Counted from the first letter of the stretch, positions 26,530 to 36,205 are shown. The stretch is 64,000 nucleotides of DNA from Roseovarius sp. S88 (GCF_037023735.1 NZ_CP146069.1:2397501-2461500), one strand, 5' to 3'. Translations and numbers: made by a program. Notes: a model not told the origin generated them from the sequence alone.

Positions 26530-27071
26530 CGCGACAGGCACTCCCTTAGTTTCAACAGGCTGCGACGCAGCCAGGTTCGCATCGTATTGATCGGCACATC
26601 ATACCGATCCGCCAAGTCTGCATAGCTGTCACCTTCAAGATAGGCGGCCTGCACCGCCTCTGCACGATCCGGTTCCAGCTCGGACATGCAGCCCATCAAG
26701 CGCGCCCGCTCTCCGGCCTGCACCGCCAGCACCTCTGGCCCGGGTCCAGCGTCTGGCACCGTGTTGATAACCGTCTCTGACAAAGCCTCGGAGCCACCTT
26801 TGCGCCGCCGCAACGCATCAATGGCCGCATTTCGCGCAATCGTAATCAACCAGGTCATTGGACTAAATCCGCCCGCCGCGTAATGATCCGCCTTCTGCCA
26901 GACTTTGACATACACTTCCTGCAGCACCTCCTCAGCCTCAGCCCGAGTCTTCAAGATACGCAAAACAATGCCAAAAAGTTTCGACGAGGTCGCTGCATAA
27001 AGCGCGTCAAACGCAGCCCGGTCTCCCAGAGCGCATTTGGCAATCAGTGTTTCAAGCTCTTTGCGATCCAT
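26526..27071 (-). CDS. ECF sigma factor (SigK-like)
   Basis: A 181-residue group 4 sigma factor. Region 2 is visible as DALYAATSSKLFGIVLRILKTRAEAEEVLQEVYVKVWQ and MTWLITIARNAAIDALRRRK (about 22-90); region 4 is the helix-turn-helix LEGDSYADLADRYDVPINTMRTWLRRSLLKLRECL (about 143-178). It is followed by its RskA-type anti-sigma gene with a 4-base overlap, then a fasciclin gene and msrB. The SigK name is by analogy with the mycobacterial system. It is divergent from cobS, 143 bases away. Confidence 0.88.
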   Translation of the reverse strand: MDRKELETLIAKCALGDRAAFDALYAATSSKLFGIVLRILKTRAEAEEVLQEVYVKVWQKADHYAAGGFSPMTWLITIARNAAIDALRRRKGGSEALSETVINTVPDAGPGPEVLAVQAGERARLMGCMSELEPDRAEAVQAAYLEGDSYADLADRYDVPINTMRTWLRRSLLKLRECLSR

Positions 27072-27214
27072 TCTTAGCTTTCGCGCCTTGCCTGTAGAAA
27101 CCTAGGGCGCATTGCGGGGAGCGGCCAGTAAATCTTTCCCTTTCCCTTGCCCTTCCGAGCGATATGTTGCACAGCGAGACGCAGCGAACAGACGATGATT
27201 GAAGGACAAGGCAG

Positions 27215-28201
27215 ATGGCCGACGGCACCGTGGACCGCGATGTAAAACCAACCGAGGAAATCTCGGTTCGTGACATGTTTGGGATTGATACCGACATGAC
27301 GGTCAAAGGCTTTGCCGAGGCCTCCGATCGCGTACCTGAGATTGACAGCACCTATAAGTTCGACCCCGACACGACGCTGGCCATTCTGGCTGGTTTTTCT
27401 CACAACCGCCGTGTGATGGTCCAGGGATATCACGGGACGGGCAAATCGACTCATATCGAACAAATCGCCGCGCGTCTCAAATGGCCTGCCGTTCGGGTGA
27501 ACCTGGACAGCCATATCAGCCGGATTGATTTGATCGGCAAAGACGCCATCAAGCTGCGTGACGGCAAGCAGGTGACGGAATTCCACGAGGGCATCCTACC
27601 CTGGGCACTGCGCAATCCCGTGGCCATTGTATTCGACGAATACGATGCGGGCCGCGCCGATGTGATGTTTGTCATCCAGCGCGTGCTGGAACATGACGGC
27701 AAGCTGACGCTTCTGGACCAGAACGAGATCATCACGCCCCACCCCTGTTTCCGCCTCTTTGCGACAGCCAACACCGTCGGCCTTGGCGACACCACGGGTC
27801 TCTATCACGGGGTGCAGCAGATCAACCAAGCCCAGATGGACCGCTGGAGCCTTGTGGCGACGCTCAACTATCTCAGCCATGACGCCGAAACCGCCATTGT
27901 CATTGCCAAAAACCCGGTGATGAATACCGAGGCCGGGCGCAAGACCATCAGCCAGATGGTCACGGTCGCGGACCTGACACGCACGGCCTTCATGAATGGG
28001 GATCTCAGCACCGTTATGAGCCCCCGGACAGTCATCAACTGGGCACAAAACGCACATATCTTCCGCGATGTGGGCTATGCCTTCCGCCTGACGTTCATGA
28101 ACAAATGCGATGAGCTGGAGCGTCAGACCGTGGCGGAGTTCTATCAGCGCTGCTTTGACGAGGAACTGCCGGAAAGCGCTGCGAGCACGAGTTTGGGGTG
28201 A
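27215..28201 (+). CDS. cobS: cobaltochelatase subunit CobS
   Basis: AAA+ ATPase of the aerobic cobaltochelatase, which with CobT and CobN inserts cobalt into hydrogenobyrinic acid diamide. The 328-residue protein has an N-terminal region [19 protein letters not shown] and the Walker A motif [13 protein letters not shown] (about 71-83). Walker B-type VFDEYDAG and a sensor segment [17 protein letters not shown] follow. AAGGACAAGG lies just before ATG 27215. cobT follows about 300 bases later with a small antisense gene between. Presence of this pair indicates the oxygen-dependent route to vitamin B12. Confidence 0.94.
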   Translation: MADGTVDRDVKPTEEISVRDMFGIDTDMTVKGFAEASDRVPEIDSTYKFDPDTTLAILAGFSHNRRVMVQGYHGTGKSTHIEQIAARLKWPAVRVNLDSHISRIDLIGKDAIKLRDGKQVTEFHEGILPWALRNPVAIVFDEYDAGRADVMFVIQRVLEHDGKLTLLDQNEIITPHPCFRLFATANTVGLGDTTGLYHGVQQINQAQMDRWSLVATLNYLSHDAETAIVIAKNPVMNTEAGRKTISQMVTVADLTRTAFMNGDLSTVMSPRTVINWAQNAHIFRDVGYAFRLTFMNKCDELERQTVAEFYQRCFDEELPESAASTSLG

Positions 28202-28218
28202 TGGGTGTAAGGGCGTCT

Positions 28219-28416
28219 CTAAGTCTTTTGAAGGTCTTTGATAGCCGCTTCCAACTCGTCAAGGCGCTGGTCATGCCCACCCATATTACCCGCCAACATG
28301 GTCGTGATATACGTCAGACCGTCGATGCGAAGGTTCACTTCATTGAACCCTTCTTTCATCTCCTTGCGCATCTCGCGCAGAAGCTGGATTGTGTGGTTTT
28401 CGGTATTCTTAGCCAT
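28219..28416 (-). CDS. small coiled-coil protein of unknown function
   Basis: A 65-residue protein, MAKNTENHTIQLLREMRKE followed by a heptad-like helical region to the end (LDELEAAIKDLQ), predicted to be one long helix or coiled coil with a short break at LAGNMGG. GGAG lies 6 bases before ATG 28416. It is read against the operon, between cobS (stop 28201) and cobT (start 28503), facing the end of cobS. I do not recognise a named family. Its reading frame, ribosome site and charge pattern support a real gene. Confidence 0.6.
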   Translation of the reverse strand: MAKNTENHTIQLLREMRKEMKEGFNEVNLRIDGLTYITTMLAGNMGGHDQRLDELEAAIKDLQKT

Positions 28417-28502
28417 TCGGCACTCCGCTCCTGTCAAAAACATAGTCATCCGACCACACCATTGCAAACCCGCCCTTAATACATGATTAACCAAACAGCA
28501 TC

Positions 28503-30380
28503 ATGACCAAACCCACCGACAACCCTGCTGATCCGTTCAAAAAGGCCCTCGCCGAAGCCACCAAGGTTTTGGCGGATGACGCCGAACTGAGCGTGACCTA
28601 TTCGGTCGACCCTGCCGGGTTGTCAGGCGACACAATGCGCTTGCCACAGGTGAGCCGCCGGATGACCCGGGATGAGGTTTTGCAAGCGCGCGGCACGGCC
28701 GATGCCCTTGCCATGCGGCACAAGTATCATGATGAAGGTCTGCACAGCCGCTATTGCCCCCCGGGTGAGATGGCGCGCGATCTTTATGAGGCGATGGAAA
28801 CCGCCCGATGCGAGGCGATGGGTGCGCGCGACATGCCCGGCACGCATAGCAACATCGACGCCAAGATCGGCGCTGAAGCGATGCGCAAAGGTTACGATCA
28901 GATCAAGGATGCCTCAGAGGCCCCATTGGCCACGGCTGCGGGCTATCTGATCCGGCATCTGGCCACGGGACGCGACCTTCCGGAAGGGGCGGCCAACGTC
29001 ATGGAGCTGTGGCAAGGTTTTATCGAGGATCAAGCCGGTGGCACACTTGAAGATCTGCAAGCAAAGCTTTCTGATCAAACGGATTTTGCCCGGTTCGCCC
29101 GGCAGATCATTGACGATCTGGGCTATGGGGATCAGCTTGGCGATGACCCTGACTCCATCGACGATGAACAGGAAAACGAGGCCGAGCAAGAGACCGAACA
29201 GGATGACGAGCCGGAAAGCACCGGCGACGATGACAGCGACGAATCCGAGGCAGATGCCGACCCTGAGCAAAGCCAGGAAGATCAGCAGGACGAAGCTCAG
29301 GCCCAGGTCAGCATGGATGACATGGCTGACGAGGAAATGGGCGATGAAACCGAGATGCCCGAAGGCGAGGCTCCGCTAGAGCCGCCTCCGCCGCAGCCCA
29401 TCTCGGACGCTGATCCCGACTATGCCGTCTATAACATTGGTTTTGATGAAGAAATCCACGCCGAAGACCTAGCAGAACCGGTCGAGCTGGAACGTCTGCG
29501 CGCCTATCTCGACCAACAGTTAGAGCCGCTCAAGGGCGCGGTAAGCCGTCTGGCTAACAAGCTGCAACGTCGCCTGCAGGCGCAGCAGAACCGCTCGTGG
29601 GAGTTTGACCGCGAAGAAGGCATTCTTGATGCTGGCCGCCTAGCGCGCGTGGTGGCCAACCCCACCACACCGCTGAGCTTCAAGGTGGAGAAAGACACCG
29701 AGTTCCGCGACACGGTTGTGACTTTGCTTCTCGACAATTCCGGCTCGATGCGTGGGCGTCCGATTTCCATCGCTGCTATTTGCGCTGACGTTCTCTCACG
29801 CACGCTCGAACGCTGCAACGTGAAGGTAGAGGTATTGGGCTTTACCACCCGCGCCTGGAAAGGCGGACAAAGCCGCGAGGCGTGGCTCAATGAAGGCCGC
29901 CCACAGCTGCCCGGGCGTCTCAATGATCTGCGCCACATCATCTACAAATCCGCCGATGCGCCCATGCGCCGAACCCGGACCAATCTGGGCCTGATGATGA
30001 AGGAAGGCCTTTTGAAGGAAAATATCGACGGCGAGGCGCTGGAATGGGCACACCGGAGGTTGGTAAACCGGCGCGAGGCCCGTAAAATCCTGATGGTGAT
30101 TTCCGATGGCGCGCCTGTTGACGACTCAACTTTGTCCGTTAACCCTGCGAATTACCTGGAAAAACACCTGCGCGACGTGATCACCATGGTGGAAAAACGC
30201 CGTCAGGTGGAACTGCTTGCGATTGGCATCGGCCATGACGTGACGCGATACTATCAGCGCGCCGTGACCATCACAGATGCTGATCAGCTGGCCGGGGCGA
30301 TGACCGAGCAGCTGGCAGCACTCTTTGACAGCGATCCACGCGCCCGAGCACGTGTCATGGGGATGCGTAAGGCGAGTTGA
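28503..30380 (+). CDS. cobT: cobaltochelatase subunit CobT
   Basis: Partner of CobS in the ring that drives cobalt insertion by CobN. The 625-residue protein has an N-terminal domain (about 1-210), a very acidic low-complexity linker (about 215-300, mostly Glu, Asp, Gln, Ser) typical of CobT, and a C-terminal von Willebrand A domain with the metal-binding motif [15 protein letters not shown] (about 409-423) and ISDGAPVDD. It is full length. It is co-directional with cobS, separated only by the small antisense gene. Confidence 0.94.
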   Translation: MTKPTDNPADPFKKALAEATKVLADDAELSVTYSVDPAGLSGDTMRLPQVSRRMTRDEVLQARGTADALAMRHKYHDEGLHSRYCPPGEMARDLYEAMETARCEAMGARDMPGTHSNIDAKIGAEAMRKGYDQIKDASEAPLATAAGYLIRHLATGRDLPEGAANVMELWQGFIEDQAGGTLEDLQAKLSDQTDFARFARQIIDDLGYGDQLGDDPDSIDDEQENEAEQETEQDDEPESTGDDDSDESEADADPEQSQEDQQDEAQAQVSMDDMADEEMGDETEMPEGEAPLEPPPPQPISDADPDYAVYNIGFDEEIHAEDLAEPVELERLRAYLDQQLEPLKGAVSRLANKLQRRLQAQQNRSWEFDREEGILDAGRLARVVANPTTPLSFKVEKDTEFRDTVVTLLLDNSGSMRGRPISIAAICADVLSRTLERCNVKVEVLGFTTRAWKGGQSREAWLNEGRPQLPGRLNDLRHIIYKSADAPMRRTRTNLGLMMKEGLLKENIDGEALEWAHRRLVNRREARKILMVISDGAPVDDSTLSVNPANYLEKHLRDVITMVEKRRQVELLAIGIGHDVTRYYQRAVTITDADQLAGAMTEQLAALFDSDPRARARVMGMRKAS

Positions 30381-30413
30381 TATCGGTTGTGGATTTTCGG
30401 GTCAGGCCCATAG

Positions 30414-30431
30414 GCCGGGGTTCACCCCGGC
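30414..30431. repeat. perfect palindrome after cobT
   Basis: GCCGGGGTTCACCCCGGC: 7-bp arms around TTCA, 34 bases after the cobT stop. With the next palindrome it forms a double hairpin in the 157-base gap before the aminopeptidase gene. It may act as a terminator or be a REP-type repeat. Confidence 0.75.
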
Positions 30432-30445
30432 ATATCAGCCAAGTC

Positions 30446-30461
30446 GCGGGCTGAAGCCCGC
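30446..30461. repeat. REP-like palindrome after cobT
   Basis: GCGGGCTGAAGCCCGC: 7-bp arms around GA, followed by CCTAC. It shares the core GGGCTGAAGCCCG with the palindrome inside liuB at 6617-6634, which suggests a dispersed repeat family. Confidence 0.75.
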
Positions 30462-30537
30462 CCTACCGACCCTGGTTTGTGCTTGTATTGCCAAAACCCC
30501 CGTTGATCTGCCCGCCACGGTTCTCTAGCACTACGTT

Positions 30538-32361
30538 ATGATCCAAACGCCAGACACCGTCTTCCAATCCTTTACCGAAACCGCCTCTCCCGATCAGGGC
30601 CCACCGCGACTGAACAAACTGCGCGAGGTGATGCGTGGCGACGGTCTGGACGGCTTCATGATCCCGCGTGCCGATGCGCATCAGGGGGAGTATGTCGCGT
30701 CCTGTGATGATCGGCTGGCCTATGTCACAGGGTTCACTGGTTCGGCGGGGTTCTGTATTGCTTTGCAGAAAAAAGCGGGGATCTTTGTTGACGGCCGTTA
30801 TCGCACACAGGTGCGGGCGCAGGCGGATACGTCTGTTTTCACCCCGGTGAACTGGCCCGAGACAAAACCGGCCGACTGGTTGAAAGACGCATTACCCAAT
30901 GGCGGCAAGGTGGGGTTTGACCCCTGGCTTTATACGCCAGAACAATTGGAAGCGATTGAAAAAGGTCTGAAAGACGGCGGCATCAGTCTTGTTCCGACAG
31001 AGAACCTTGTGGATCGCATCTGGCCGGATCGCCCCGCCCCGCCGCACGGGGCCGTGCGCGTCTATCCCGAGGCATTGGCCGGGAAATCCCATGCCGAGAA
31101 GCGCAGCGAACTGGCCAAGGCCCTAAAAGCCTCCGGGCACACAGCGGCGGTCATCACGCTGACGGATTCGCTGGCCTGGCTCTTGAACATCCGTGGCAGC
31201 GATATTCCCCGCAACCCGGTGGCGCATGGATTTGCCATTTTGCACAACAGCGGCAAGGTCGCGCTTTTTGTTGATCCGACAAAGCTAAGCGCGGACGTGC
31301 AGACGCATCTGGGCAATGACGTTGAAATTGCCCCGCCCGTTGATTTCACCAAAGCACTGACCACCCTCGCAGGTCCAGTGCGCGTGGACAAATCCAGCGC
31401 GCCACAGGCGGTTGTGGATGCACTTGAAACCGCTGGTGTGGCGCATGCGTTCGACGAAGACCCCTGCGTTCTGCCAAAAGCACGCAAGACCAAGGCCGAG
31501 ATTGCCGCGACCACGGAGGCCCATCTGCGCGATGCCCAAGCCATGTGCACCTTCCTGTGCTGGTTTGACGCTCAAACCCCCGGTTCACTCACCGAGATCG
31601 ACGTTGTGCGTCAGCTGGAGGCCTGTCGTCGGGACACCGGCAAGCTTCTCGATATCAGCTTTGACACCATTGCAGGCTCCGGCCCGCATGGCGCCCTGCC
31701 CCATTACCGCGTCTCTGAGGCCAGCAACCGCACGCTGCAAGAGGGTGAGCTTCTCGTGCTCGACAGCGGCGGGCAGTATGAAGATGGCACCACGGACATC
31801 ACCCGCACTCTGCCCATTGGCACACCGGGAGACGAGGAACGCGCCGCCTACACCCGCGTGCTACAAGGCATGATCGCCATGAGCCGCGTGCGCTGGCCAA
31901 AGGGGCTGGCGGGCCGTGATCTGGACGCCATTGCCCGCTTCCCGCTCTGGACCGCCGGGCAAGACTATGACCATGGCACGGGCCACGGTGTGGGTGTGCA
32001 TCTGTGCGTGCATGAAGGGCCACAGCGGCTCTCGCGGGTCTCCTCCGTACCCTTTGAGCCGGGGATGATTGTCTCCAACGAGCCGGGCTACTACCGGGAA
32101 GGGGCGTTTGGCATTCGCATCGAAAACATTGTTTACGTGACCGAGGCCCCGTCCCTGCCCGGCGCAGATGCCCGTGAATTCCTGGCCTTTGAGACGCTCA
32201 ATTTCGTGCCCATAGACAAGAGGCTGATCAACACAGTTTGGCTGAGCCGGGAAGAACGTGACTGGCTCAATGCCTATCACGCCGCCTGTCGGGAAAAGGT
32301 TGCGCCGCGCGTCACCGGTGCTGTGCGCGAATGGCTTCTGGCGGCGACCGAACCGCTGTGA
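30538..32361 (+). CDS. Xaa-Pro aminopeptidase, M24B family
   Basis: Cytoplasmic metallopeptidase that removes an N-terminal residue before proline. The 607-residue length matches the three-domain (creatinase-type) aminopeptidase P form. Residues about 20-310 are two creatinase-like N-terminal domains (MIPRADAHQGEYV, RLAYVTGFTGSAG). The C-terminal pita-bread domain has metal ligands in LLVLDSGGQYEDGTTDITRT, DHGTGHGVG, SNEPGYYREGAFGIRIEN. It stands alone between the cobT palindromes and the DUF427 gene. Confidence 0.93.
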   Translation: MIQTPDTVFQSFTETASPDQGPPRLNKLREVMRGDGLDGFMIPRADAHQGEYVASCDDRLAYVTGFTGSAGFCIALQKKAGIFVDGRYRTQVRAQADTSVFTPVNWPETKPADWLKDALPNGGKVGFDPWLYTPEQLEAIEKGLKDGGISLVPTENLVDRIWPDRPAPPHGAVRVYPEALAGKSHAEKRSELAKALKASGHTAAVITLTDSLAWLLNIRGSDIPRNPVAHGFAILHNSGKVALFVDPTKLSADVQTHLGNDVEIAPPVDFTKALTTLAGPVRVDKSSAPQAVVDALETAGVAHAFDEDPCVLPKARKTKAEIAATTEAHLRDAQAMCTFLCWFDAQTPGSLTEIDVVRQLEACRRDTGKLLDISFDTIAGSGPHGALPHYRVSEASNRTLQEGELLVLDSGGQYEDGTTDITRTLPIGTPGDEERAAYTRVLQGMIAMSRVRWPKGLAGRDLDAIARFPLWTAGQDYDHGTGHGVGVHLCVHEGPQRLSRVSSVPFEPGMIVSNEPGYYREGAFGIRIENIVYVTEAPSLPGADAREFLAFETLNFVPIDKRLINTVWLSREERDWLNAYHAACREKVAPRVTGAVREWLLAATEPL

Positions 32362-32426
32362 CATAGTCCTGTGACACCGATAGGTGACAACAATAAAAGA
32401 CACGTACGACCGGGGAAGGAAAACGC

Positions 32427-32768
32427 ATGACAAAGATCACGATCACCAAGGCACCAGGCACCTGGAGCGTCCGCGCCGGCGGTGCGGTTCTGGGCGAATC
32501 CAAAGACGCACTGGTACTGAGTGAGGGAGAGTATCCCGACGTGATCTATTTCCCGCGCAGTGATATCGCTATGGCGTTTCTGGACGCCACCGATCACCGC
32601 AGCCATTGCCCTCATAAGGGTGATGCCAGCTATTTTTCCATCGTCACCAAAAGCGAGACGATTGAAAATGCCGCGTGGAGCTATGAGGCCCCAAAGGACG
32701 ACGTGGCGCGGATAAAGGATCACCTGGCGTTTTATGCCAGCGACAAGGTGACGGTAGAGGAGATTTGA
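32427..32768 (+). CDS. DUF427 domain protein
   Basis: A 113-residue single-domain protein of the DUF427 family, recognised by the start of the domain (WSVRAGGAVLGESKDALVL), YFPRSDIAMAFL, the HCPHKGDASYFSI segment (about 71-83) and the end AWSYEAP. No biochemical role is established. GGGGAAGGAAA lies just before ATG 32427. It follows the aminopeptidase by 65 bases on the same strand and ends before the inverted-repeat element at 32801-32943. Confidence 0.88.
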   Translation: MTKITITKAPGTWSVRAGGAVLGESKDALVLSEGEYPDVIYFPRSDIAMAFLDATDHRSHCPHKGDASYFSIVTKSETIENAAWSYEAPKDDVARIKDHLAFYASDKVTVEEI

Positions 32769-32800
32769 GGGGTCTGTTTTGAAGCAAAGGACTTTGAAAA

Positions 32801-32943
32801 GCCGTGCCAGCGACGGACCGGGGGACGGCGCATCCTTACTGTGATCGGCGCGCTTTATCTCCGCCAAGCCTTTACGCCGAATATTCGTGGCGCTGACGTC
32901 AACAAAGCGACGGCCCATAGGGCCGGTCCGTCGCTGGCACGGC
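32801..32943. repeat. element bounded by perfect 21-bp inverted repeats
   Basis: The left arm 32801-32821 begins GCCGTGCCAGCGACGG and the right arm 32923-32943 is its exact reverse complement, with 101 bases between. The interior also has the small hairpin GGCCCATAGGGCC (32912-32924), and just outside the right arm lies GGGCCTGCGGCCC (32945-32957). It sits between two convergent genes (stops at 32768 and 33020). The layout suits either a MITE-like non-coding element or a long bidirectional terminator. No transposase is seen. Confidence 0.75.
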
Positions 32944-33019
32944 GGGCCTGCGGCCCTTGATTCCGTGCCTTTGGAGCGATGAAGCTCTGCTCACGTTGAG
33001 CTCAAAAACGGCACGCCCC

Positions 33020-34396
33020 TCAATTCCGAGGCGGCACCAGTTTACCCGGGTTCATAATGTTATCCGGATCCAGCGCCGCTTTGATCGCCCCCATCATGGC
33101 CCAGCCTGCCCCGTGTTCGCGTTCCATATAGCGGCGTTTGCCAATGCCGATGCCGTGTTCTCCGGTCGCTGTGCCGCCCATGGAAAGAGCCAACTCAACA
33201 AGCCGCTCGGAGGCCTCAAGAACGCGCGCGCGCTCCTCCTCGTTCGCCTCATCAAAGAGCAAACAGGCATGGAAATTCCCGTCCCCCACATGGCCCAGGA
33301 TTGGCCCTTCGATCTCCGAGCTTTGCAAATCCGCGCGACACGCTTCCACCGCTTCAGCCAGACGCGAGATCGGCACGCAGATATCCGTCACCAGACAGCG
33401 CGCGCCGGGGCGGCTGGCGAGGATCGCGTGATAGGCGTTGTGGCGCATGGACCAGAGCGCCGTGCGATCCTCGGGCTTTGCGGCCCATTGAAAGCCTGAG
33501 CCACCAAAATCCTGTGCCAACTCACCAAACATCTCGGCCTGCTCGGCCACTGCACTGTCCGAGCCATGGAATTCCAAAAGCAAATGCGGCTTTTCGACCA
33601 AGTCTGATCCGGCATAGGCGTTCACCGCCCGTACACTGTCGGCATCCATCAGTTCGATCCGCGCCATGGGCACGCCCATCTGAATAGTCGCAATCACCGT
33701 CTCAACCGCCTGCGGCACATCCTCAAAGGCGCAGACAGCGGCCGAGGTCGCCTCTGGGATGCCATGCAGGCGCAGCGTCAACTCGGTGATCAGGCCCAGC
33801 GTGCCCTCTGAGCCGACCATCAACCCGGTCAGGTCATAGCCCGACGAGGATTTGCGCGCGCGTGTCCCGGTGCGCATCACCTCACCCTTGGCCGTAACCA
33901 CCTCCAGTCCCAGAACATTGTCGCGCATCGTGCCGTATCTCACCGCAGTCGTGCCGCTCGCGCGCGTTGAGGCCATCCCGCCCAGTGAGGCATTGGCCCC
34001 GGGATCGACCGGAAAGAACAACCCTGTGGCACGCAGTTCTTCGTTGAGCGCTTCGCGGGTGACACCGGGCTGCACGCGCACAAACATATCGCCTTGGGAC
34101 ACCTCAAGAATCTGGTTCATATGCTGAAAATCGACCGTCACACCGCCCTCAGGTGCCTGGCTCTGTCCTTCCAGCGAGGTGCCCGTTCCAAACCCGATAA
34201 CCGGGCAACGATGCCGTGCGCAAATCTCAACGATCTGCGCAACGTCTTCCGTCGTTTTCGGAAAGGCCACTGCATCGGGTGGCGTCAGTGGAAAATGCGT
34301 CTCACTGGCCCCATGCAATTCCAGATCGGACTTGGACCGGCTGAGCCGTTGGCCTAAGAGAGAAGACAGTTCACCAATTGCGTCCTGGATGCCCAT
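33020..34396 (-). CDS. FAD-linked oxidase, D-lactate dehydrogenase (cytochrome)/GlcD type
   Basis: A 458-residue flavoprotein. The N-terminal PCMH-type FAD domain has FPKTTEDVAQIVEICARH, PVIGFGTGTSLEGQ, DPGANASLGGMASTRASGTTAVRYG and GSEGTLGLITELTL. The C-terminal FAD-oxidase cap ends TGEHGIGIGKRRYME and LDPDNIMNPGKLVP. Such enzymes oxidise D-2-hydroxyacids (D-lactate, glycolate) and pass electrons to the respiratory chain. ATG 34396 has a GGGGGGAC site 6 bases upstream; the frame stays open far upstream but that part is not protein-like. It is divergent from the ClC gene. D-lactate is favoured over glycolate because no glcE/glcF is adjacent. Confidence 0.88.
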   Translation of the reverse strand: MGIQDAIGELSSLLGQRLSRSKSDLELHGASETHFPLTPPDAVAFPKTTEDVAQIVEICARHRCPVIGFGTGTSLEGQSQAPEGGVTVDFQHMNQILEVSQGDMFVRVQPGVTREALNEELRATGLFFPVDPGANASLGGMASTRASGTTAVRYGTMRDNVLGLEVVTAKGEVMRTGTRARKSSSGYDLTGLMVGSEGTLGLITELTLRLHGIPEATSAAVCAFEDVPQAVETVIATIQMGVPMARIELMDADSVRAVNAYAGSDLVEKPHLLLEFHGSDSAVAEQAEMFGELAQDFGGSGFQWAAKPEDRTALWSMRHNAYHAILASRPGARCLVTDICVPISRLAEAVEACRADLQSSEIEGPILGHVGDGNFHACLLFDEANEEERARVLEASERLVELALSMGGTATGEHGIGIGKRRYMEREHGAGWAMMGAIKAALDPDNIMNPGKLVPPRN

Positions 34397-34465
34397 GTTT
34401 TTGTCCCCCCGGATAGTCGCCCTGCGCCACACTAGGCCATGTGCCTTTTGGGGGAAAGCGCCCAC

Positions 34466-36205
34466 ATGGGCCGGCATCCAAGCGTTATGACCAACGATCC
34501 GCAAATCCCTCCTCCGGCCCGTGACCCCTTGCGAGGCTTCCTGCGCAGCCGCTGGCGCGCAGTCAAGGGCAGCAGCAAAGCGGGATTGAAGGCCTTGCGC
34601 AAGCAAGGGCCAAGCCAGATCCAGTTCTGGTTCATCGCCCTCGCCATCGGGATTGCCGCAGGGTTCGCTGCCCTGCTCTTCCGCAAAGGCATCACCGCGC
34701 TTCAGCAACTGGTTTACGGTGTCGAAGACATCACCATGATCCATAGCTTTGCCCAGTCGTTGCCATGGTACTGGCTGGTGCTGATCCCGACTATAGGTGG
34801 ACTGATCGTCGGGATTATACTGCACAACTTCACGCCCGATGCGCGGGTGCGTTCGGTGGCGGATGTGATCGAAGGCGCCGCACTCCACGATGGACGGGTC
34901 GAAATGCGCGCCGGGGCCGCCTCGGCGCTGGCCTCGATGATCACGCTGGGCACGGGTGGCTCATCCGGTCGCGAGGGGCCTGTGGTGCATATGGCCGGGG
35001 TCATCTCCACCTGGGTCAGCAACCGCATTCATGCCAACGGGATCACCGGGCGGGACCTTCTGGGCTGTGCCGTGGCTGCCGCAGTCTCAGCCTCATTCAA
35101 CGCCCCCATTGCCGGTGCGCTTTTTGCCTTGGAAGTGGTGCTGCGCCACTTTGCCTTGCACGCCTTTGCGCCCATCGTGATTGCCTCTGTGGCAGGCACC
35201 GTGATCAACAGGTTGGAATTCGGCGACGTGACAGAATTCATGCTGCCCACAGCAAGCGCATTGGAGTTCTACGTCGAATTACCGGCCTTTCTGCTGCTAG
35301 GCCTGCTCTGTGGATTGGTGGCCACAGCGCTCATGCACGCCATTTTCTTCGCCGATGATTGGGCCAGCGCCGTGCAGGTGCGCAGCCGCCTGCCCCGCTG
35401 GCTGCGTCCGGCGGTGGCGGGTCTCATGCTAGGTGTCATCGCCATCTGGTTCCCGCATATCATCGGCGTTGGATACGAGACCACCTCAGCCGCGCTCACC
35501 GGTCAGCTCCTCTTGCATGAGGTGGTCGTCTTCACCATCGTCAAGGTCGCTGCCGTGGCCATCACCATAGGCGGACGCATGGGCGGCGGCGTCTTTTCGC
35601 CCTCGCTTATGGTCGGCGCAATGACGGGACTGGCTTTTGGCATTGTCGCCACCTCGATCCTGCCTGACATTTCTGGTGCCAGCACGCTCTACGCCTTGGC
35701 GGGAATGGGCGCTGTCGCGGCGGCGGTGCTTGGCGCGCCGATCTCAACCACGCTGATTGTGTTTGAACTGACCGGTGACTGGCAAACCGGCCTTGCCGTG
35801 ATGGTCGCCGTATCAATGTCCACGGCGCTCAGCGCGCGGCTGGTCAAGCGTTCGTTCTTCCTGACACAGATTGAGCGACGCGGCATTCACCTTGCCGCGG
35901 GGCCACATGCCTATCTTTTGTCGATGTATCGGGTATCACGTATTATGCAGCCTCTGGAAGATGCGAAAGCCATCGATCCCGACACCTGCTGGGCCAAGAT
36001 CGAGGAAGGGCTCTACATCGATGCCAACGCGACACTGGAAACCGCGATGCCCATCTTTGACCGGTCTGCCACGCCGTTCCTACCAGTCGTGAGCCTGACG
36101 GGTGAAAACGCCAAGCCGGAGTTGCGCGGTGTCTTGTTTCATGTCGACGCGCTCAAGGCCTATAACCGTGGGATGGCGGCGGTGTCTGAAGAAGAGCACA
36201 GCTAA
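34466..36205 (+). CDS. ClC-family chloride channel/transporter with C-terminal CBS-like region
   Basis: A 579-residue membrane protein. A cytoplasmic N-terminus is followed by ClC helices. The anion-selectivity motif GTGGSSGREGPVVHMAG carries the gating Glu, and the second filter motif is GGRMGGGVFSPSLMVGA. The last 120 or so residues form a soluble domain (RIMQPLEDAKAI, ATPFLPVVS) that resembles CBS domains. ATG 34466 has GGAAAG 7 bases upstream; ATGs at 34439 and 34487 are alternatives. It is divergent from the flavin oxidase. Whether it is a channel or a chloride/proton antiporter cannot be told. Confidence 0.9.
   Translation: MGRHPSVMTNDPQIPPPARDPLRGFLRSRWRAVKGSSKAGLKALRKQGPSQIQFWFIALAIGIAAGFAALLFRKGITALQQLVYGVEDITMIHSFAQSLPWYWLVLIPTIGGLIVGIILHNFTPDARVRSVADVIEGAALHDGRVEMRAGAASALASMITLGTGGSSGREGPVVHMAGVISTWVSNRIHANGITGRDLLGCAVAAAVSASFNAPIAGALFALEVVLRHFALHAFAPIVIASVAGTVINRLEFGDVTEFMLPTASALEFYVELPAFLLLGLLCGLVATALMHAIFFADDWASAVQVRSRLPRWLRPAVAGLMLGVIAIWFPHIIGVGYETTSAALTGQLLLHEVVVFTIVKVAAVAITIGGRMGGGVFSPSLMVGAMTGLAFGIVATSILPDISGASTLYALAGMGAVAAAVLGAPISTTLIVFELTGDWQTGLAVMVAVSMSTALSARLVKRSFFLTQIERRGIHLAAGPHAYLLSMYRVSRIMQPLEDAKAIDPDTCWAKIEEGLYIDANATLETAMPIFDRSATPFLPVVSLTGENAKPELRGVLFHVDALKAYNRGMAAVSEEEHS

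Noticed and set aside
32277..32918. Minus-strand open frame across the DUF427 gene and the inverted-repeat element
   Set aside because: It overlaps a well-supported gene on the other strand and reads through half of the repeat element; no domain seen.
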